64,000 nt of DNA from Spirosoma foliorum. Its GTDB lineage: Bacteria > Bacteroidota > Bacteroidia > Cytophagales > Spirosomataceae. Location: NCBI RefSeq assembly GCF_014117325.1, contig NZ_CP059732.1, forward strand, positions 5,159,001 to 5,223,000. The letters run 5' to 3'. Shown piece after piece: positions 8,886 through 17,680 of the stretch (the first letter of the stretch is position 1; each line of letters opens with the position of its first letter). The translations under genes and the position numbers were made by a program. Under the pieces are notes generated by a model that was given only the letters and a program-made list of their open reading frames with translations, made no database searches and was not told the origin of the DNA.

Positions 8886-9575
8886 ATGAAACTAGTCTAC
8901 AAGCTTATTTTATCTACACTAATTGTACTTTTTCCTATTTTTTCTGTCCAAGCAAGTTTACCGAAGCCAGCCTGGAAATCGGGCCAGCTTATTCTTATAA
9001 ACCACACGATTCTGGAAGGCGATTTATCGTACAACTGGCTCATGGAAACGGTATTATTTCGCCATACTGACGGACGAGTTCAGACATTTTCGGCAAACCA
9101 GGTTGATCAATTTGGCTGGTTTGATTTTTCCGTTCACCAATACCGAAAGTTCAAAGCGCTCGCTAGTGATGACGCAAAAACCAAGACGTACATCAGACAT
9201 GCATTTTTCGAAATTTGTATGGATGGTTCGTTAACCGTGGTCAGAAACTTACGGCAACCACATGGTCTTTTCAAACGTGTACTCTCGCACCCAGCTTATT
9301 TTGTTGATCAGCCAATAATGGCGCAGAATACCGACTACTTCAATTATTACGTCTATGATTCGGGGCGTTTACTAGCGCTGGATCGGTTTTATACCGACAT
9401 CTATGATCCAATCATGACGGCTTACGATAAAGTTTTGAAACGCTACATTTACGATCACAACATCAACGACCGACATCTATTAGGTCGTTTAGTCCTCATC
9501 GATCGCTACAACCTACTCGTTGAACAGGAGGCCAAGACCGCGTCGGCCAAGGGTGTAGTTGTTGCACCCGAATAG
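8886..9575 (+). CDS. Secreted protein of unknown function
   Basis: The 229-residue protein has an N-terminal signal peptide (MKLVYKLILSTLIVLFPIFSVQA), so it is exported. The mature part begins with a short beta-rich segment (GQLILINHTILEGDLSYNW) and is rich in Tyr, Phe and Asp. No catalytic motif was recognised. It stands alone, with an AT-rich 5' region and a palindromic repeat behind it. It may be a lineage-specific protein of the Cytophagales; this is inference. Confidence 0.75.
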   Translation: MKLVYKLILSTLIVLFPIFSVQASLPKPAWKSGQLILINHTILEGDLSYNWLMETVLFRHTDGRVQTFSANQVDQFGWFDFSVHQYRKFKALASDDAKTKTYIRHAFFEICMDGSLTVVRNLRQPHGLFKRVLSHPAYFVDQPIMAQNTDYFNYYVYDSGRLLALDRFYTDIYDPIMTAYDKVLKRYIYDHNINDRHLLGRLVLIDRYNLLVEQEAKTASAKGVVVAPE

Positions 9576-9622
9576 GAAAAGGCTTTAGGAGAGACTAAAC
9601 TGTTGAGGATGATGTTATTGTA

Positions 9623-9690
9623 CGACCCCGATGGGGTCAAATGTTTATAGCTAATGTAGTTTCTATAAACATTCGACCCCATCAGGGTCG
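9623..9690. repeat. Inverted repeat with nested GACCCCGATGGGGTC
   Basis: Arms 9623-9650 and 9663-9690 pair over 28 bases with about three mismatches. Each outer arm itself contains a small palindrome (GACCCCGATGGGGTC on the left). It lies between the convergent genes ending at 9575 and 9719. Confidence 0.85.
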
Positions 9691-9718
9691 CACCCTGTGC
9701 CATTCAATATAATTCAGC

Positions 9719-9910
9719 TCATTCGTCGGAAGCAGGTGAAGACTCATTGTTGGGGGCCTGGCCGCGCTTTTTTCGTTTGCGAAGTGCATCATTGAGCAAA
9801 AATTCAATTTGCCCATTCACGCTCCGAAACTCGTCCTGCGCCCAGCGCTCCAGTTCCTTCAGCGTCTCGGGCTGAATTCGTAAGACAAAGGCTTTTTTTT
9901 CAGCAGCCAT
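9719..9910 (-). CDS. Arc-like ribbon-helix-helix protein
   Basis: The 63-residue protein starts at ATG 9910. KKAFVLRIQPETLKELERWAQDEFRSVNGQIEFLLNDALRKR fits the Arc/MetJ ribbon-helix-helix fold: a beta strand followed by two helices. It probably binds DNA as a dimer, perhaps to control its own operon. It follows the SPFH gene on the same strand, separated only by the purine/pyrimidine repeat 9911-10023. The longer frame from 9958 is coded by that repeat and is not used. It could instead be an antitoxin, but no toxin is visible. Confidence 0.75.
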   Translation of the reverse strand: MAAEKKAFVLRIQPETLKELERWAQDEFRSVNGQIEFLLNDALRKRKKRGQAPNNESSPASDE

Positions 9911-10023
9911 AAGAAGGGGGAGGAAAGGAAGGAAGTAGGAAAGGGAGGAAAGGAACAAGGGAGATTCGAGTATTTAACTATTTCTCCCTTTATTCCCTCT
10001 CGTCCCTTTCCTCCCCCTCCTTT
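9911..10023. repeat. Homopurine/homopyrimidine leader palindrome, SPFH-Arc gap
   Basis: The left arm 9911-9964 is almost pure purine (GGAAAGGAAGG-type words) and the right arm 9981-10023 almost pure pyrimidine. It reaches into the stop codon of the SPFH gene on one side and touches the Arc-like start codon on the other. A sister element lies at 43311-43417. Such tracts can form cruciform or triplex DNA. Confidence 0.8.
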
Positions 10024-10876
10024 AATTATACAACGTCCCGGCATTAACAACCGGACTAACTGATTTTTCACCACATAAGACAACCAGCAGGTTACTCACC
10101 ATAGCGGCTTTTCGTTCTTCATCTAACGCAATTACACCATTTTTTTCAAGTCGTTCCAAGGCCATTTCGACCATACCAACTGCACCTTCAACAATCAGAC
10201 GCCGGGCCGCAATCATGGCCGATGCCTGCTGACGTTGCAGCATGGCGCCTGCAATTTCGGAGGCATACGCCAAATGGCTAACACGCGCTTCAAGAATATC
10301 TACCCCAGCCCGTTCGAGCCGTTCGTTTAGTTCCTGTTCCAGAAATACGTTGATCTGGCCTGTGCTATCCCGAAGCGTTACATCTGACGTTTCGTCTTCC
10401 ATATGGTCGTATGGGTACGAATTAGCCAGTTTTCGAACGGCCGCTTCTGATTGAATCTGTACGAAATTCACGTAGTTATCAACCGAGAACAGGGCTTTGG
10501 CCGTGTCTTTTACTTGCCAGACAACTACGGCTGCAATCTCAACCGGATTTCCCATTTTATCATTCACTTTCAGGGTCTGTCCATTCAGATTTCGCGCCCG
10601 AAGGCTGATTTTCTTTTTGCTATATAGTGGGTTTACCCACCGCAAACCACCTTGTTTCATAGTGCCTACATAATCGCCGAAAAAAGTACAAACCGCTGCT
10701 TCGTTCGGATTGATAACGGTTATACCCATGAACAAGACAATAGAGGCAAGTACCAGAATGATGGGCAAAACAAATCCAAGTTTTGCAATCAATGCCAAGG
10801 GAGCAGCAATTAAGCAAACTACAGCTATGAGCAAAAGCACATAGCCTGAGATCGATGTGAGTGGTTTCTCCTGCAT
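10022..10876 (-). CDS. SPFH/Band 7 domain membrane protein
   Basis: The 284-residue protein has two hydrophobic helices at its N-terminus (about residues 10-32 and 33-55). An SPFH domain follows (about 50-220; INPNEAAVCTFFGDYVGTMKQGGLRWVNP at its start and RDSTGQINVFLEQELNERLERAGVDI near 160-188). Such proteins form oligomeric rings and microdomains in the membrane. The C-terminal part is helical and Ala/Glu-rich, as in stomatin-like proteins. The Arc-like gene follows on the same strand. No NfeD partner is visible. Confidence 0.88.
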   Translation of the reverse strand: MQEKPLTSISGYVLLLIAVVCLIAAPLALIAKLGFVLPIILVLASIVLFMGITVINPNEAAVCTFFGDYVGTMKQGGLRWVNPLYSKKKISLRARNLNGQTLKVNDKMGNPVEIAAVVVWQVKDTAKALFSVDNYVNFVQIQSEAAVRKLANSYPYDHMEDETSDVTLRDSTGQINVFLEQELNERLERAGVDILEARVSHLAYASEIAGAMLQRQQASAMIAARRLIVEGAVGMVEMALERLEKNGVIALDEERKAAMVSNLLVVLCGEKSVSPVVNAGTLYN

Positions 10877-11010
10877 TATCGTAAGGTTTTAGATGATGGA
10901 AACAATATCATTTTGATATCACAATGATACGAAGCCTTCTTAACAATCCGTGAGAATCTATAGGAACGGTCAGGCAAATCCACTAGTGGTATTAAATTGA
11001 CCATAAAGTC

Positions 11011-11075
11011 TCACCGGGTTAAAACCCGGCGCATTTCATCTGTTCTGTTTTGTGCGCCGGGTTTTAACCCGGTGA
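11011..11075. repeat. Perfect inverted repeat CACCGGGTTAAAACCCGG
   Basis: Arms 11011-11033 and 11053-11075 pair perfectly over 23 bases. Each arm also contains the palindrome CCGGGTTAAAACCCGG. It lies between the SPFH start and the end of the AraC-type gene. Confidence 0.9.
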
Positions 11076-11092
11076 TAATCTAATAAGACCAA

Positions 11093-11965
11093 TTAGAGAC
11101 GATTACGATACGATCGCTGATAACTTAACGGACTTTGTCCGGTAACAACTTTAAATTTCTCGAAGAAGCAGGTCGCGTTTTGAAAGCCGCTTTCGTAACA
11201 GATTTGTTGGATACTCATGCGGTTGTCGATCAGTTGCCGACAAGCATGCCCAACCCGGATTTCAGTCAGAAATTGGGAATAGGTCTTCCCGGTGCGTGAT
11301 TTAAAATACCGGCAAAATGAATTGGAAGACAGGCCCGCGACAGAGGCTACCTCATCCAATCGGATTTTCTGTTTGAACTCCCTAAAGGTGAAGTCATAAA
11401 TAGCATTAATGCGCTCATTTTCAGCGTCGGCAAAATTACATTCGAAGCCCAGGGATGATAACAACGTAGCTTCTTTTACATGAGCAATGGCGACCAGACA
11501 ATCCAGCAAGGCAATTAGCTGATAAGGACCGCTAGACTGATACACAGTGTTAATTTTCGACCCAATCAGCTCGCAGGCAGCTCCGGTCAGCAAAATACCT
11601 CGTTGCGCTTTATCCAGCACCTGCCTGATCGGTTTCATTTCGGGAAGCGCCAGAAAATGATCTCCCCAAAAGTCTTTGCTAAAGTGAATAACGGTAGCAT
11701 AGGGTTGAGTAGGTTGGTTATCAGCGGCTTCCTGTTCATCGTATCGCCAATAATGAGGGAGGTTAGCACCCACCAGCACCACATCGCCCGGCCCAAACCG
11801 CATGATATTATCGCCGACAAACTGGGTTCCGGTACCTTTATGAAACTGAATCAGCTCGACCTCGGGGTGAAAGTGCCAGCGGTTATTGATATTGGGCAAT
11901 TGGTCTTGCCGAACGCTAAATGAGTGGGCAGGACCAGTAGTAACTTTTAATAACTGGGGTTTCAT
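11093..11965 (-). CDS. AraC-family transcriptional regulator
   Basis: The protein has 290 residues from ATG 11965. The N-terminal half is a cupin-type sensor domain (RWHFHPEVELI, GDVVLVGANLPHYW). The C-terminal half carries two helix-turn-helix motifs (VASVAGLSSNSFCRYFKS and ICYESGFQNATCFFEKFK, ending TGQSPLSYQRSYRN). It is divergent from the FucP-like symporter 149 bases away. A role in controlling that sugar cluster is likely but inferred. The start at 11992 would add nine residues without family support. Confidence 0.9.
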   Translation of the reverse strand: MKPQLLKVTTGPAHSFSVRQDQLPNINNRWHFHPEVELIQFHKGTGTQFVGDNIMRFGPGDVVLVGANLPHYWRYDEQEAADNQPTQPYATVIHFSKDFWGDHFLALPEMKPIRQVLDKAQRGILLTGAACELIGSKINTVYQSSGPYQLIALLDCLVAIAHVKEATLLSSLGFECNFADAENERINAIYDFTFREFKQKIRLDEVASVAGLSSNSFCRYFKSRTGKTYSQFLTEIRVGHACRQLIDNRMSIQQICYESGFQNATCFFEKFKVVTGQSPLSYQRSYRNRL

Positions 11966-12113
11966 AAAAATATTCTCCAATAGCAGCATCATTTCCGATG
12001 CTATGCCAATATAGCTTAGTATCTGGGTAAATTCCTACAAAATATGACTTACGAAATAGAGTTACTTTGTAGCGTAATCTTACCGGATTTACACCTAAAC
12101 CCGAAAAAGTCCT

Positions 12114-13367
12114 GTGTCCAAGTCTGACAATCGTTTCGCCATTGCTTTAATTACGGTTTTATTTTTCCTGTGGGGCTTTGCATTGAATCTGAATCCCATT
12201 CTGATTCCACACCTAAAGAAAGCCTGCCAACTTACTGATTTACAATCAGCTCTGATCGATTCAGCATCTTATTTTGCGTATTTCCTGATTGCCCTGCCAG
12301 CCGGGCTGTTCATGAAACGTTACGGCTACAAAGCAGGCATTACGTTGGGGTTATTACTGTTTGCAGGAGGTACGTTTCTGTTTTACCCAGCCGCTGAACT
12401 TCGGCAGTTTAGCCTTTTCCTCGTGGCTTTGTTTGTCATTGCCACTGGGCTGACGTTACTCGAAACAGCCGCCAATCCATACATCACGGTATTGGGTGAT
12501 TCTGAAACAAGCACCCAGCGACTCAATTTCGCCCAATCGTTCAATGGGCTTGCCGCCTTTCTGGCACCGCTTGCTGGTGGCGCATTTATTTTGTCGGGTA
12601 AAAATGTATCAGCTTCAGAGCAACAAGCTATGGGCTCTACACAATTCGAAGCCTACCTAAAAGAAGAAGCCTCGTCGGTACAGGTTCCGTTTCTGATCAT
12701 TGGCGGTATTGTGTTGCTGGTAGCGTTGCTGATTAGCCGGACGTCGCTCCCTGTCATTGAGGAAGTAGACGATTCACCAACAGCTAGTCAGGGCTCTATT
12801 TTATCCGAAAAAAATCTGGTAATGGGTGTTATCGCTCAGTTTTTCTACGTGGGTGCGCAGGTTTGCATCAGCAGTTTTTTCATTCGGTTTGTGGGGCAGG
12901 TAGCCAATATCGGCGAAAAAGAAGCCGCCAAGTTACTGTCCTTCGCGCTACTCGGTTTTATGATTGGTCGTTTCTTCGGTACGTTCCTGATGCGGTATAT
13001 TACCCCTCCCCGTTTACTGGCACTCTATAGTTTACTCAACATTGGTTTATTGGCCATTGCGGTATTTGGTCATGGAATGGTACCGGTTTATACACTGGTT
13101 GGCGTTGAATTTTTCATGTCGATTATGTTCCCAACCATTTTCTCGCTGAGTATTCGGGGATTGGGGTCAAAAACTAAATTGGGGTCATCATTGGTCATTA
13201 TGGCCATTGCAGGTGGGGCTGTGTTCCCGGTTATCATGGGCCGCGTATCTGATATGACCACCATGCAAACGGCTTACCTGGTACCCGCTATCTGTTTTTT
13301 ACCCATTCTGTATTTTGCAATAAAAAACCTTTCTGTAAAACATGTAGCCTTAACTACGTCACATTAA
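12114..13367 (+). CDS. FucP-like sugar:proton symporter (MFS)
   Basis: The 417-residue membrane protein has about 12 hydrophobic helices and the FucP-type opening FLWGFALNLNPILIPHLKKA, plus GLTLLETAANPYITVLG near 115-131. FucP proteins import L-fucose or related sugars with a proton. The start is GTG at 12114. It heads a cluster with an SDR and a zinc dehydrogenase, divergent from an AraC regulator. This suggests oxidative use of a deoxysugar or galactose-type sugar, though the exact sugar is not shown by the sequence. A terminator lies between it and the SDR. Confidence 0.88.
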   Translation: MSKSDNRFAIALITVLFFLWGFALNLNPILIPHLKKACQLTDLQSALIDSASYFAYFLIALPAGLFMKRYGYKAGITLGLLLFAGGTFLFYPAAELRQFSLFLVALFVIATGLTLLETAANPYITVLGDSETSTQRLNFAQSFNGLAAFLAPLAGGAFILSGKNVSASEQQAMGSTQFEAYLKEEASSVQVPFLIIGGIVLLVALLISRTSLPVIEEVDDSPTASQGSILSEKNLVMGVIAQFFYVGAQVCISSFFIRFVGQVANIGEKEAAKLLSFALLGFMIGRFFGTFLMRYITPPRLLALYSLLNIGLLAIAVFGHGMVPVYTLVGVEFFMSIMFPTIFSLSIRGLGSKTKLGSSLVIMAIAGGAVFPVIMGRVSDMTTMQTAYLVPAICFLPILYFAIKNLSVKHVALTTSH

Positions 13368-13494
13368 TTAAAGGGTGAAGGGTACGAATCGAGGAAAACT
13401 TCGTATACACAATACATTCCTGAATCGGATTTAGTCCGTTCACGACAACAGCAATAACACTCTCTGAAGGAGTTTATTTTCATAGGTTGGTTTC

Positions 13495-13534
13495 AGAAAG
13501 CCCCCACCGGCTTGAGTGAGGGCTTTCTTTTTTT
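13495..13534 (+). terminator. Rho-independent terminator after the symporter gene
   Basis: AGAAAGCCC (13495-13503) pairs with GGGCTTTCT (13520-13528), followed by a T run. It lies 128 bases after the symporter stop and 30 bases before the SDR start. It may act as an attenuator between the two genes. Confidence 0.8.
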
Positions 13535-13563
13535 CATCGAACGTTCATTCAGTACTTACATAT

Positions 13564-14355
13564 ATGGATTTACAACTGCAAAACAAGGTGATCATCGTTA
13601 CGGGCGGAGCCAAAGGCATTGGCGAAGGCATTGTGAACGTACTAGCTGGCGAAGGCGCCATTCCCGTTATTATTGGTCGAAATGAAAGCGACAATCAGAA
13701 AGTCGTAGCGGAGATCGAAGCCGCTGGCCGTCAGGCATTTCAGGTTGTAGCCGAACTTACTCAGCCCGAAGAATCAGCGAAAGCAGTACAGGCAGTTCTG
13801 GAAAAATTTGGTCGAATTGACGGCGTTGTCAACAATGCTGGCGTAAACGATGGCGTTGGTCTCGAGCATGGTAATTACGAGGCATTCATAGCTTCGCTGC
13901 ATAAGAATCTGGTCCATTATTACCTGATCGTTCATCATGCGTTACCTGCCTTGAAAGAGTCAAAAGGAGCGATCGTTAATATTACTTCGAAAACGGCCGA
14001 CACAGGTCAGGGAGGTACTTCGGCCTACGCAGCTGCAAATGGTGGACGCAACGCGCTAACGCGTGAGTGGGCGGTTGAACTCCTGAAATATGGTATTCGG
14101 GTCAATGCCATTGTGGTAGCCGAATGCTGGACTCCGCTGTACGAACGCTGGATTAACACCCTGCCTAATCCAGAAGAAAAACTGGCATCGATCGTTTCGC
14201 ATATTCCTCTCGAAAACCGAATGACGACTGCCGAAGAAATCGCTAACACAACGGCGTTTTTACTATCGAACCGTTCCAGCCACACAACAGGTCAGCTTCT
14301 GTACGTCGATGGCGGCTACGTTCACCTCGATCGTGCTTTAGCAAACGCGTCATAA
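13564..14355 (+). CDS. Short-chain dehydrogenase/reductase with Asn in place of the catalytic Lys
   Basis: The protein has 263 residues from ATG 13564. It has the NAD(P)-binding TGGAKGIGEG (residues 14-23), NNAGV (90-94), Ser142 in NITSKT and Tyr155. The YxxxK motif reads YAAAN, so the catalytic lysine is Asn159; the codon is AAT. The rest of the C-terminal region (ALTREWAVELLKYGIRVNAI) is well kept, so this is not a decayed gene. It lies between the FucP-like symporter and the zinc dehydrogenase and probably oxidises the imported sugar or a derivative. The substitution could alter activity or be shared by a subfamily. Confidence 0.88.
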   Translation: MDLQLQNKVIIVTGGAKGIGEGIVNVLAGEGAIPVIIGRNESDNQKVVAEIEAAGRQAFQVVAELTQPEESAKAVQAVLEKFGRIDGVVNNAGVNDGVGLEHGNYEAFIASLHKNLVHYYLIVHHALPALKESKGAIVNITSKTADTGQGGTSAYAAANGGRNALTREWAVELLKYGIRVNAIVVAECWTPLYERWINTLPNPEEKLASIVSHIPLENRMTTAEEIANTTAFLLSNRSSHTTGQLLYVDGGYVHLDRALANAS

Positions 14356-14361
14356 CTAAAA

Positions 14362-14440
14362 AAATTTGAGGTTTGTAGTTTGAGGTTTGATGTTCACAGA
14401 GACCGAAAACATCAAACCTCAAGCTACAAACCTCAAACTT
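14362..14440. repeat. Leader palindrome of the GAGGTTTGTAGTTTG family
   Basis: Arms 14362-14394 and 14408-14440 pair over 33 bases with two mismatches. They are built of GAGGTTTG/TAGTTTG words. It fills the gap between the SDR and the dehydrogenase and ends two bases before the ATG at 14443. Confidence 0.9.
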
Positions 14441-14442
14441 GA

Positions 14443-15462
14443 ATGCAAACCTTAGTCTGTACAACGCCGGGGGAATTAACCTACCAAGCAGGCGTAAAGC
14501 CCGAGCTAACGCCTAGCAACGCCATTATTCGCATTCGCCGGATTGGTATCTGCGGCACTGATCTTCACGCGTTTGAAGGCACCCAGCCGTTTTTCAATTA
14601 CCCACGTATTCTTGGCCACGAACTGGCGGGCGAGTTGGTCGAGGCAGACGGAGCGCCTGATTTTGAACCCGGCGAAGCCGTTACATTCCTTCCCTATTTC
14701 AACTGTGGTCACTGCATTGCCTGCCGGTCCGGAAAGCCTAATTGCTGTGCGAGTCTTAATGTATGTGGGGTTCATTCAGATGGCGGCATGGTTGAATACC
14801 TATCCGTGCCCTCTTACTCGCTGGTACATGGCAATGGCCTGAGTTTCGATGAGCTGGCTTTAGTTGAACCGCTGGCTATTGGCGCGCACGGTATTCGTCG
14901 GGCCAATGTACAACCGGGCGAGTGGGTGCTGGTTATTGGCGCAGGTCCTATTGGACTGGGTGTCATGGAGTTTGCTCGTATTGCTGGCGGCAAGGTAATC
15001 GCACTGGATATCAATGAATCGCGACTGGATTTCTGCCGAAACCGATTAAACGTAGAACATACGGTGCTAGCCACTGCCCCGGACGTTTTTGACCAGATAG
15101 CCAAAATCACGAATGGCGATATGCCAACCGTTGTCATCGACGCAACCGGCAATCTTAAGGCCATTAACAATTCGTTTCAGTATATGGCCCATAGTGCCCG
15201 TTATGTGCTGGTGGGATTGCAGAAAGGCGAAATTTCGGTCAGTCACCCAGAGTTTCATAAACGGGAAGGCACGCTTATGAGCAGCCGCAACGCAACCCGG
15301 CAGGATTTCGAACATGTGATTGCGTCCATGAAAAACGGTCAGGTTGATCCAACAACCTACATCACGCATCGAGTGACGTTTGGGCAGGTAAGCGACAAAT
15401 TTGCCAGCTGGCTCAATCCAGCGAATGGGGTCATCAAAGCAATGGTTTCGATGAATGACTAG
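14443..15462 (+). CDS. Zinc-dependent medium-chain alcohol dehydrogenase
   Basis: The 339-residue protein has the catalytic-zinc residues (GICGTD near 36 and GHELAGE near 59) and the structural-zinc cysteines in NCGHCIACRSGKPNCC. The Rossmann motif is VIGAGPIGLG near residue 165. It resembles sugar-acid/polyol dehydrogenases such as the threonine/galactonate dehydrogenase group. With the SDR and FucP-like symporter it would act in sugar or sugar-acid oxidation (inference). Its leader is the repeat 14362-14440, and its stop codon lies inside the repeat at 15458-15560. Confidence 0.88.
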   Translation: MQTLVCTTPGELTYQAGVKPELTPSNAIIRIRRIGICGTDLHAFEGTQPFFNYPRILGHELAGELVEADGAPDFEPGEAVTFLPYFNCGHCIACRSGKPNCCASLNVCGVHSDGGMVEYLSVPSYSLVHGNGLSFDELALVEPLAIGAHGIRRANVQPGEWVLVIGAGPIGLGVMEFARIAGGKVIALDINESRLDFCRNRLNVEHTVLATAPDVFDQIAKITNGDMPTVVIDATGNLKAINNSFQYMAHSARYVLVGLQKGEISVSHPEFHKREGTLMSSRNATRQDFEHVIASMKNGQVDPTTYITHRVTFGQVSDKFASWLNPANGVIKAMVSMND

Positions 15463-15560
15463 TTTGTTTTCTGACAGGATTTACAGCCGGGCCGACGCTT
15501 CGGATAAAACAGGATTGAAGGCTAGAGAAAATCCTGTAAATCCTGTCAGAAAAAACTAGT
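15458..15560. repeat. Inverted repeat with a 26-base G+C-rich insert in one arm
   Basis: The outer arms (from ACTAGTTT near 15458, and to 15560) and the core GACAGGATTTA/CAGGATT pair with 15530-15554. The left arm is interrupted at 15484-15509 by 26 bases containing GCCGGGCCGACGCTTCGG. The loop begins GAAGGCTA, as in the repeat at 7509-7567. It overlaps the dehydrogenase stop codon. Confidence 0.85.
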
Positions 15561-15598
15561 CTTACATCCCCAACTCTACAAACGCCAATCCTTTTCAC

Positions 15599-15606
15599 TA
15601 TTTTTG
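15599..15606 (+). promoter_or_regulatory. Probable -7 element of the lysS promoter
   Basis: TATTTTTG matches the Bacteroidota TAnnTTTG element and lies 49 bases before the lysS ATG. A good TTG at -33 is not visible. Confidence 0.5.
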
Positions 15607-15655
15607 CGGCCTTAATTACTGGTCAACCTGCTGATTGACCAACTTATTGACAATC

Positions 15656-17410
15656 ATGCAACTGAGTGAACAAGAAATAAATCGCCGACAAAAACGCGAA
15701 GAATTAATGCGGATGGGGATCGACCCCTACCCTGCTGAGCTATTTGACGTAACGGCCACCATCGCCGACATCCGTGAGGCTTTCCAAACTGTTGAACCTG
15801 AACAGGATTTTTCAGGCGACGAACGCTGGGGCAATATTCAACTGGCGGGCCGATTGATGGTATTCCGCATTAGCGGTAGTGCCTCATTCGTCGAAATACA
15901 AGACTCCACTGGCCGGATGCAGTTCTACTTCCGTCGTGACGACATCTGTCTCGGCGAAGATAAAACCCTGTATAACACGGTTTTCAAGAAATTGCTTGAC
16001 ATTGGCGACATCATTGGCGTTCGGGGTCATGTCTTCACCACCAAAACCGGTGAACTATCCGTTTATGTGAAAGAATTTAAGATTCTGAACAAAGCGTTGC
16101 GCCCATTGCCAGTTGTGAAGGAAGTTGTCAATGAGCGAGGAGAGAAAGAAACCTTCGATGCTTTTACCGATCCGGAACAACGGTATCGCCAGCGGTATGT
16201 GGATTTGATTGTGAATCCACAAGTACGCGACGTATTCGTAAAACGAACCAAACTGGTCAACTCAATTCGGCAATTCTTGAGTCAGAAAGGCTATCTGGAA
16301 GTCGAAACGCCGATTTTGCAGCCTATTCACGGCGGAGCAACGGCACGCCCATTCAGCACCCATCACAACTCGCTCGACATGACGCTTTATATGCGGATTG
16401 CCAACGAGCTATACCTGAAACGTCTGATTGTGGGCGGCTATGATGGCGTGTTTGAGTTTGCGAAAGACTTCCGTAACGAAGGCATGGACCGGACCCACAA
16501 TCCGGAATTTACCCAGGTTGAGTTCTACGTTGCCTATAAAGATTATCTCTGGATGATGGACACCATTGAGGAGATGGTTGAAAAAGTAGCCTTGGACGTA
16601 GCTGGCACCACGAAAGTGACTGTTGGCGAAAACGTTATTGATTTCAAACGTCCCTGGAAACGCCTAACGATGTTCGAGGCTATTCAGGAGTATACTGGTG
16701 TTGATGTATCGGCAATGGAAGAAGACGAACTGCGTCAGGTTGCTGAAAGTCGGGGAATTAAAGTAGATAGCACCATGGGCAAATCGAAACTGATCGATGA
16801 GCTGTTTGGGGATGCCTGCGAACCCAACCTTATCCAGCCGACATTCATTACCGATTACCCTGTCGAAATGTCGCCGTTGACCAAAAAGCACCGGAGCAAA
16901 CCGGGTCTGGTTGAGCGATTTGAGGCTATTTGTAACGGAAAAGAGATTGCCAACGCCTACTCTGAGCTAAACGATCCGCTCGATCAGCGTGAGCGTTTTG
17001 AAGAGCAGTTGCGCCTGGCCGAACGGGGTGACGAAGAAGCAATGGCGTTGGACGAAGACTTCCTGCGGGCCCTCGAATATGGTATGCCCCCAACGGCGGG
17101 CGTTGGTCTGGGTATTGATCGTTTGACGATGATCATGACCAACCAGCCTTCGATCCAGGATGTTCTGTTTTTCCCACAGATGCGCCCAGAAAAGAAAGTA
17201 GAGCTAGCGGACGATAGTGCTTTTGTCGTAGTCGGTGTTCCGGCCGAATGGATTCCGGCACTACAAAAGTTGGCTATTCAAACAGTCGATCAACTCCAGG
17301 CAAGCAACCCTAATAAGCTCTTTAATGATCTTGGGGGTGTGCGCAAAAAACTAAAAATGGACGTACCAATGCCTACGCTGGATCAGGTACGTAGTTGGAC
17401 TGGAAATTAA
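15656..17410 (+). CDS. lysS: Lysyl-tRNA synthetase, class II
   Basis: The protein has 584 residues from ATG 15656. It has an N-terminal OB-fold anticodon-binding domain (about 60-170), class II motif 2 ([20 protein letters not shown], about 275-294) and motif 3 ([11 protein letters not shown] near 484). It charges tRNA-Lys. It is about 80 residues longer than the E. coli enzyme, with a C-terminal extension (about 525-584, [19 protein letters not shown]) that looks like a helix-hairpin-helix segment and occurs in other Bacteroidota LysRS. The ATG is chosen over an upstream in-frame one at 15635 because [17 protein letters not shown] is the usual start. Confidence 0.96.
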   Translation: MQLSEQEINRRQKREELMRMGIDPYPAELFDVTATIADIREAFQTVEPEQDFSGDERWGNIQLAGRLMVFRISGSASFVEIQDSTGRMQFYFRRDDICLGEDKTLYNTVFKKLLDIGDIIGVRGHVFTTKTGELSVYVKEFKILNKALRPLPVVKEVVNERGEKETFDAFTDPEQRYRQRYVDLIVNPQVRDVFVKRTKLVNSIRQFLSQKGYLEVETPILQPIHGGATARPFSTHHNSLDMTLYMRIANELYLKRLIVGGYDGVFEFAKDFRNEGMDRTHNPEFTQVEFYVAYKDYLWMMDTIEEMVEKVALDVAGTTKVTVGENVIDFKRPWKRLTMFEAIQEYTGVDVSAMEEDELRQVAESRGIKVDSTMGKSKLIDELFGDACEPNLIQPTFITDYPVEMSPLTKKHRSKPGLVERFEAICNGKEIANAYSELNDPLDQRERFEEQLRLAERGDEEAMALDEDFLRALEYGMPPTAGVGLGIDRLTMIMTNQPSIQDVLFFPQMRPEKKVELADDSAFVVVGVPAEWIPALQKLAIQTVDQLQASNPNKLFNDLGGVRKKLKMDVPMPTLDQVRSWTGN

Positions 17411-17414
17411 ATAA

Positions 17415-17450
17415 GGAAACCCCCACCTGAAAACCGGGTGGGGTTTCTAT
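17415..17450. terminator. Terminator after lysS
   Basis: GAAACCCCCACC (17416-17427) pairs with GGGTGGGGTTTC (17436-17447) with a small bulge. It lies directly after lysS and before the convergent cold-shock gene, so it may serve both. Confidence 0.75.
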
Positions 17451-17481
17451 TTCGTAAGTCGATGCTGGGGAGTAAATCTAA

Positions 17482-17680
17482 TTAGCTAATTTTTTGCACC
17501 TTTACGGCATTGAGTCCTTTCTTGCCGTCTACCACTTCAAACTGCACCCGATCTTTTTCCCGAATGGTAATCCCATTCAAGCCCGTGATGTGCACAAAAA
17601 TGTTCTCTGTTGGTACCATCTTCAACAATGAATCCGTAACCTTTACTTTCGTTAAAGAATTTTACTTCACCTGTTTGCAT
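17482..17680 (-). pseudogene. Cold-shock protein gene with a one-base frameshift
   Basis: From ATG 17680 the frame reads MQTGEVKFFNESKGYGFIVEDGT, a CspA-type start with the RNP1 motif KGYGFI. It then leaves frame and stops early. In the next frame the family sequence continues exactly: ENIFVHITGLNG, then VVDGKKGLNAVKVQKIS and TAA at 17484-17482. The span of 199 bases is 3x66+1. Removing one A:T pair near 17610-17612 would give an unbroken 65-residue protein. It is either a recent pseudogene or a sequencing/assembly error; the perfect flanks favour a very recent event or an error. The other cold-shock gene in the window (32013-32456) is intact. Confidence 0.85.

Noticed and set aside
8849..9070. 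A 73-residue frame overlapping the secreted protein
   Set aside because: It is out of frame with the signal-peptide protein at 8886, which has better composition.
12062..12069. TTACTTTG as the promoter of the FucP-like gene
   Set aside because: It matches seven of eight positions and no -33 TTG stands at the right distance; left uncalled.
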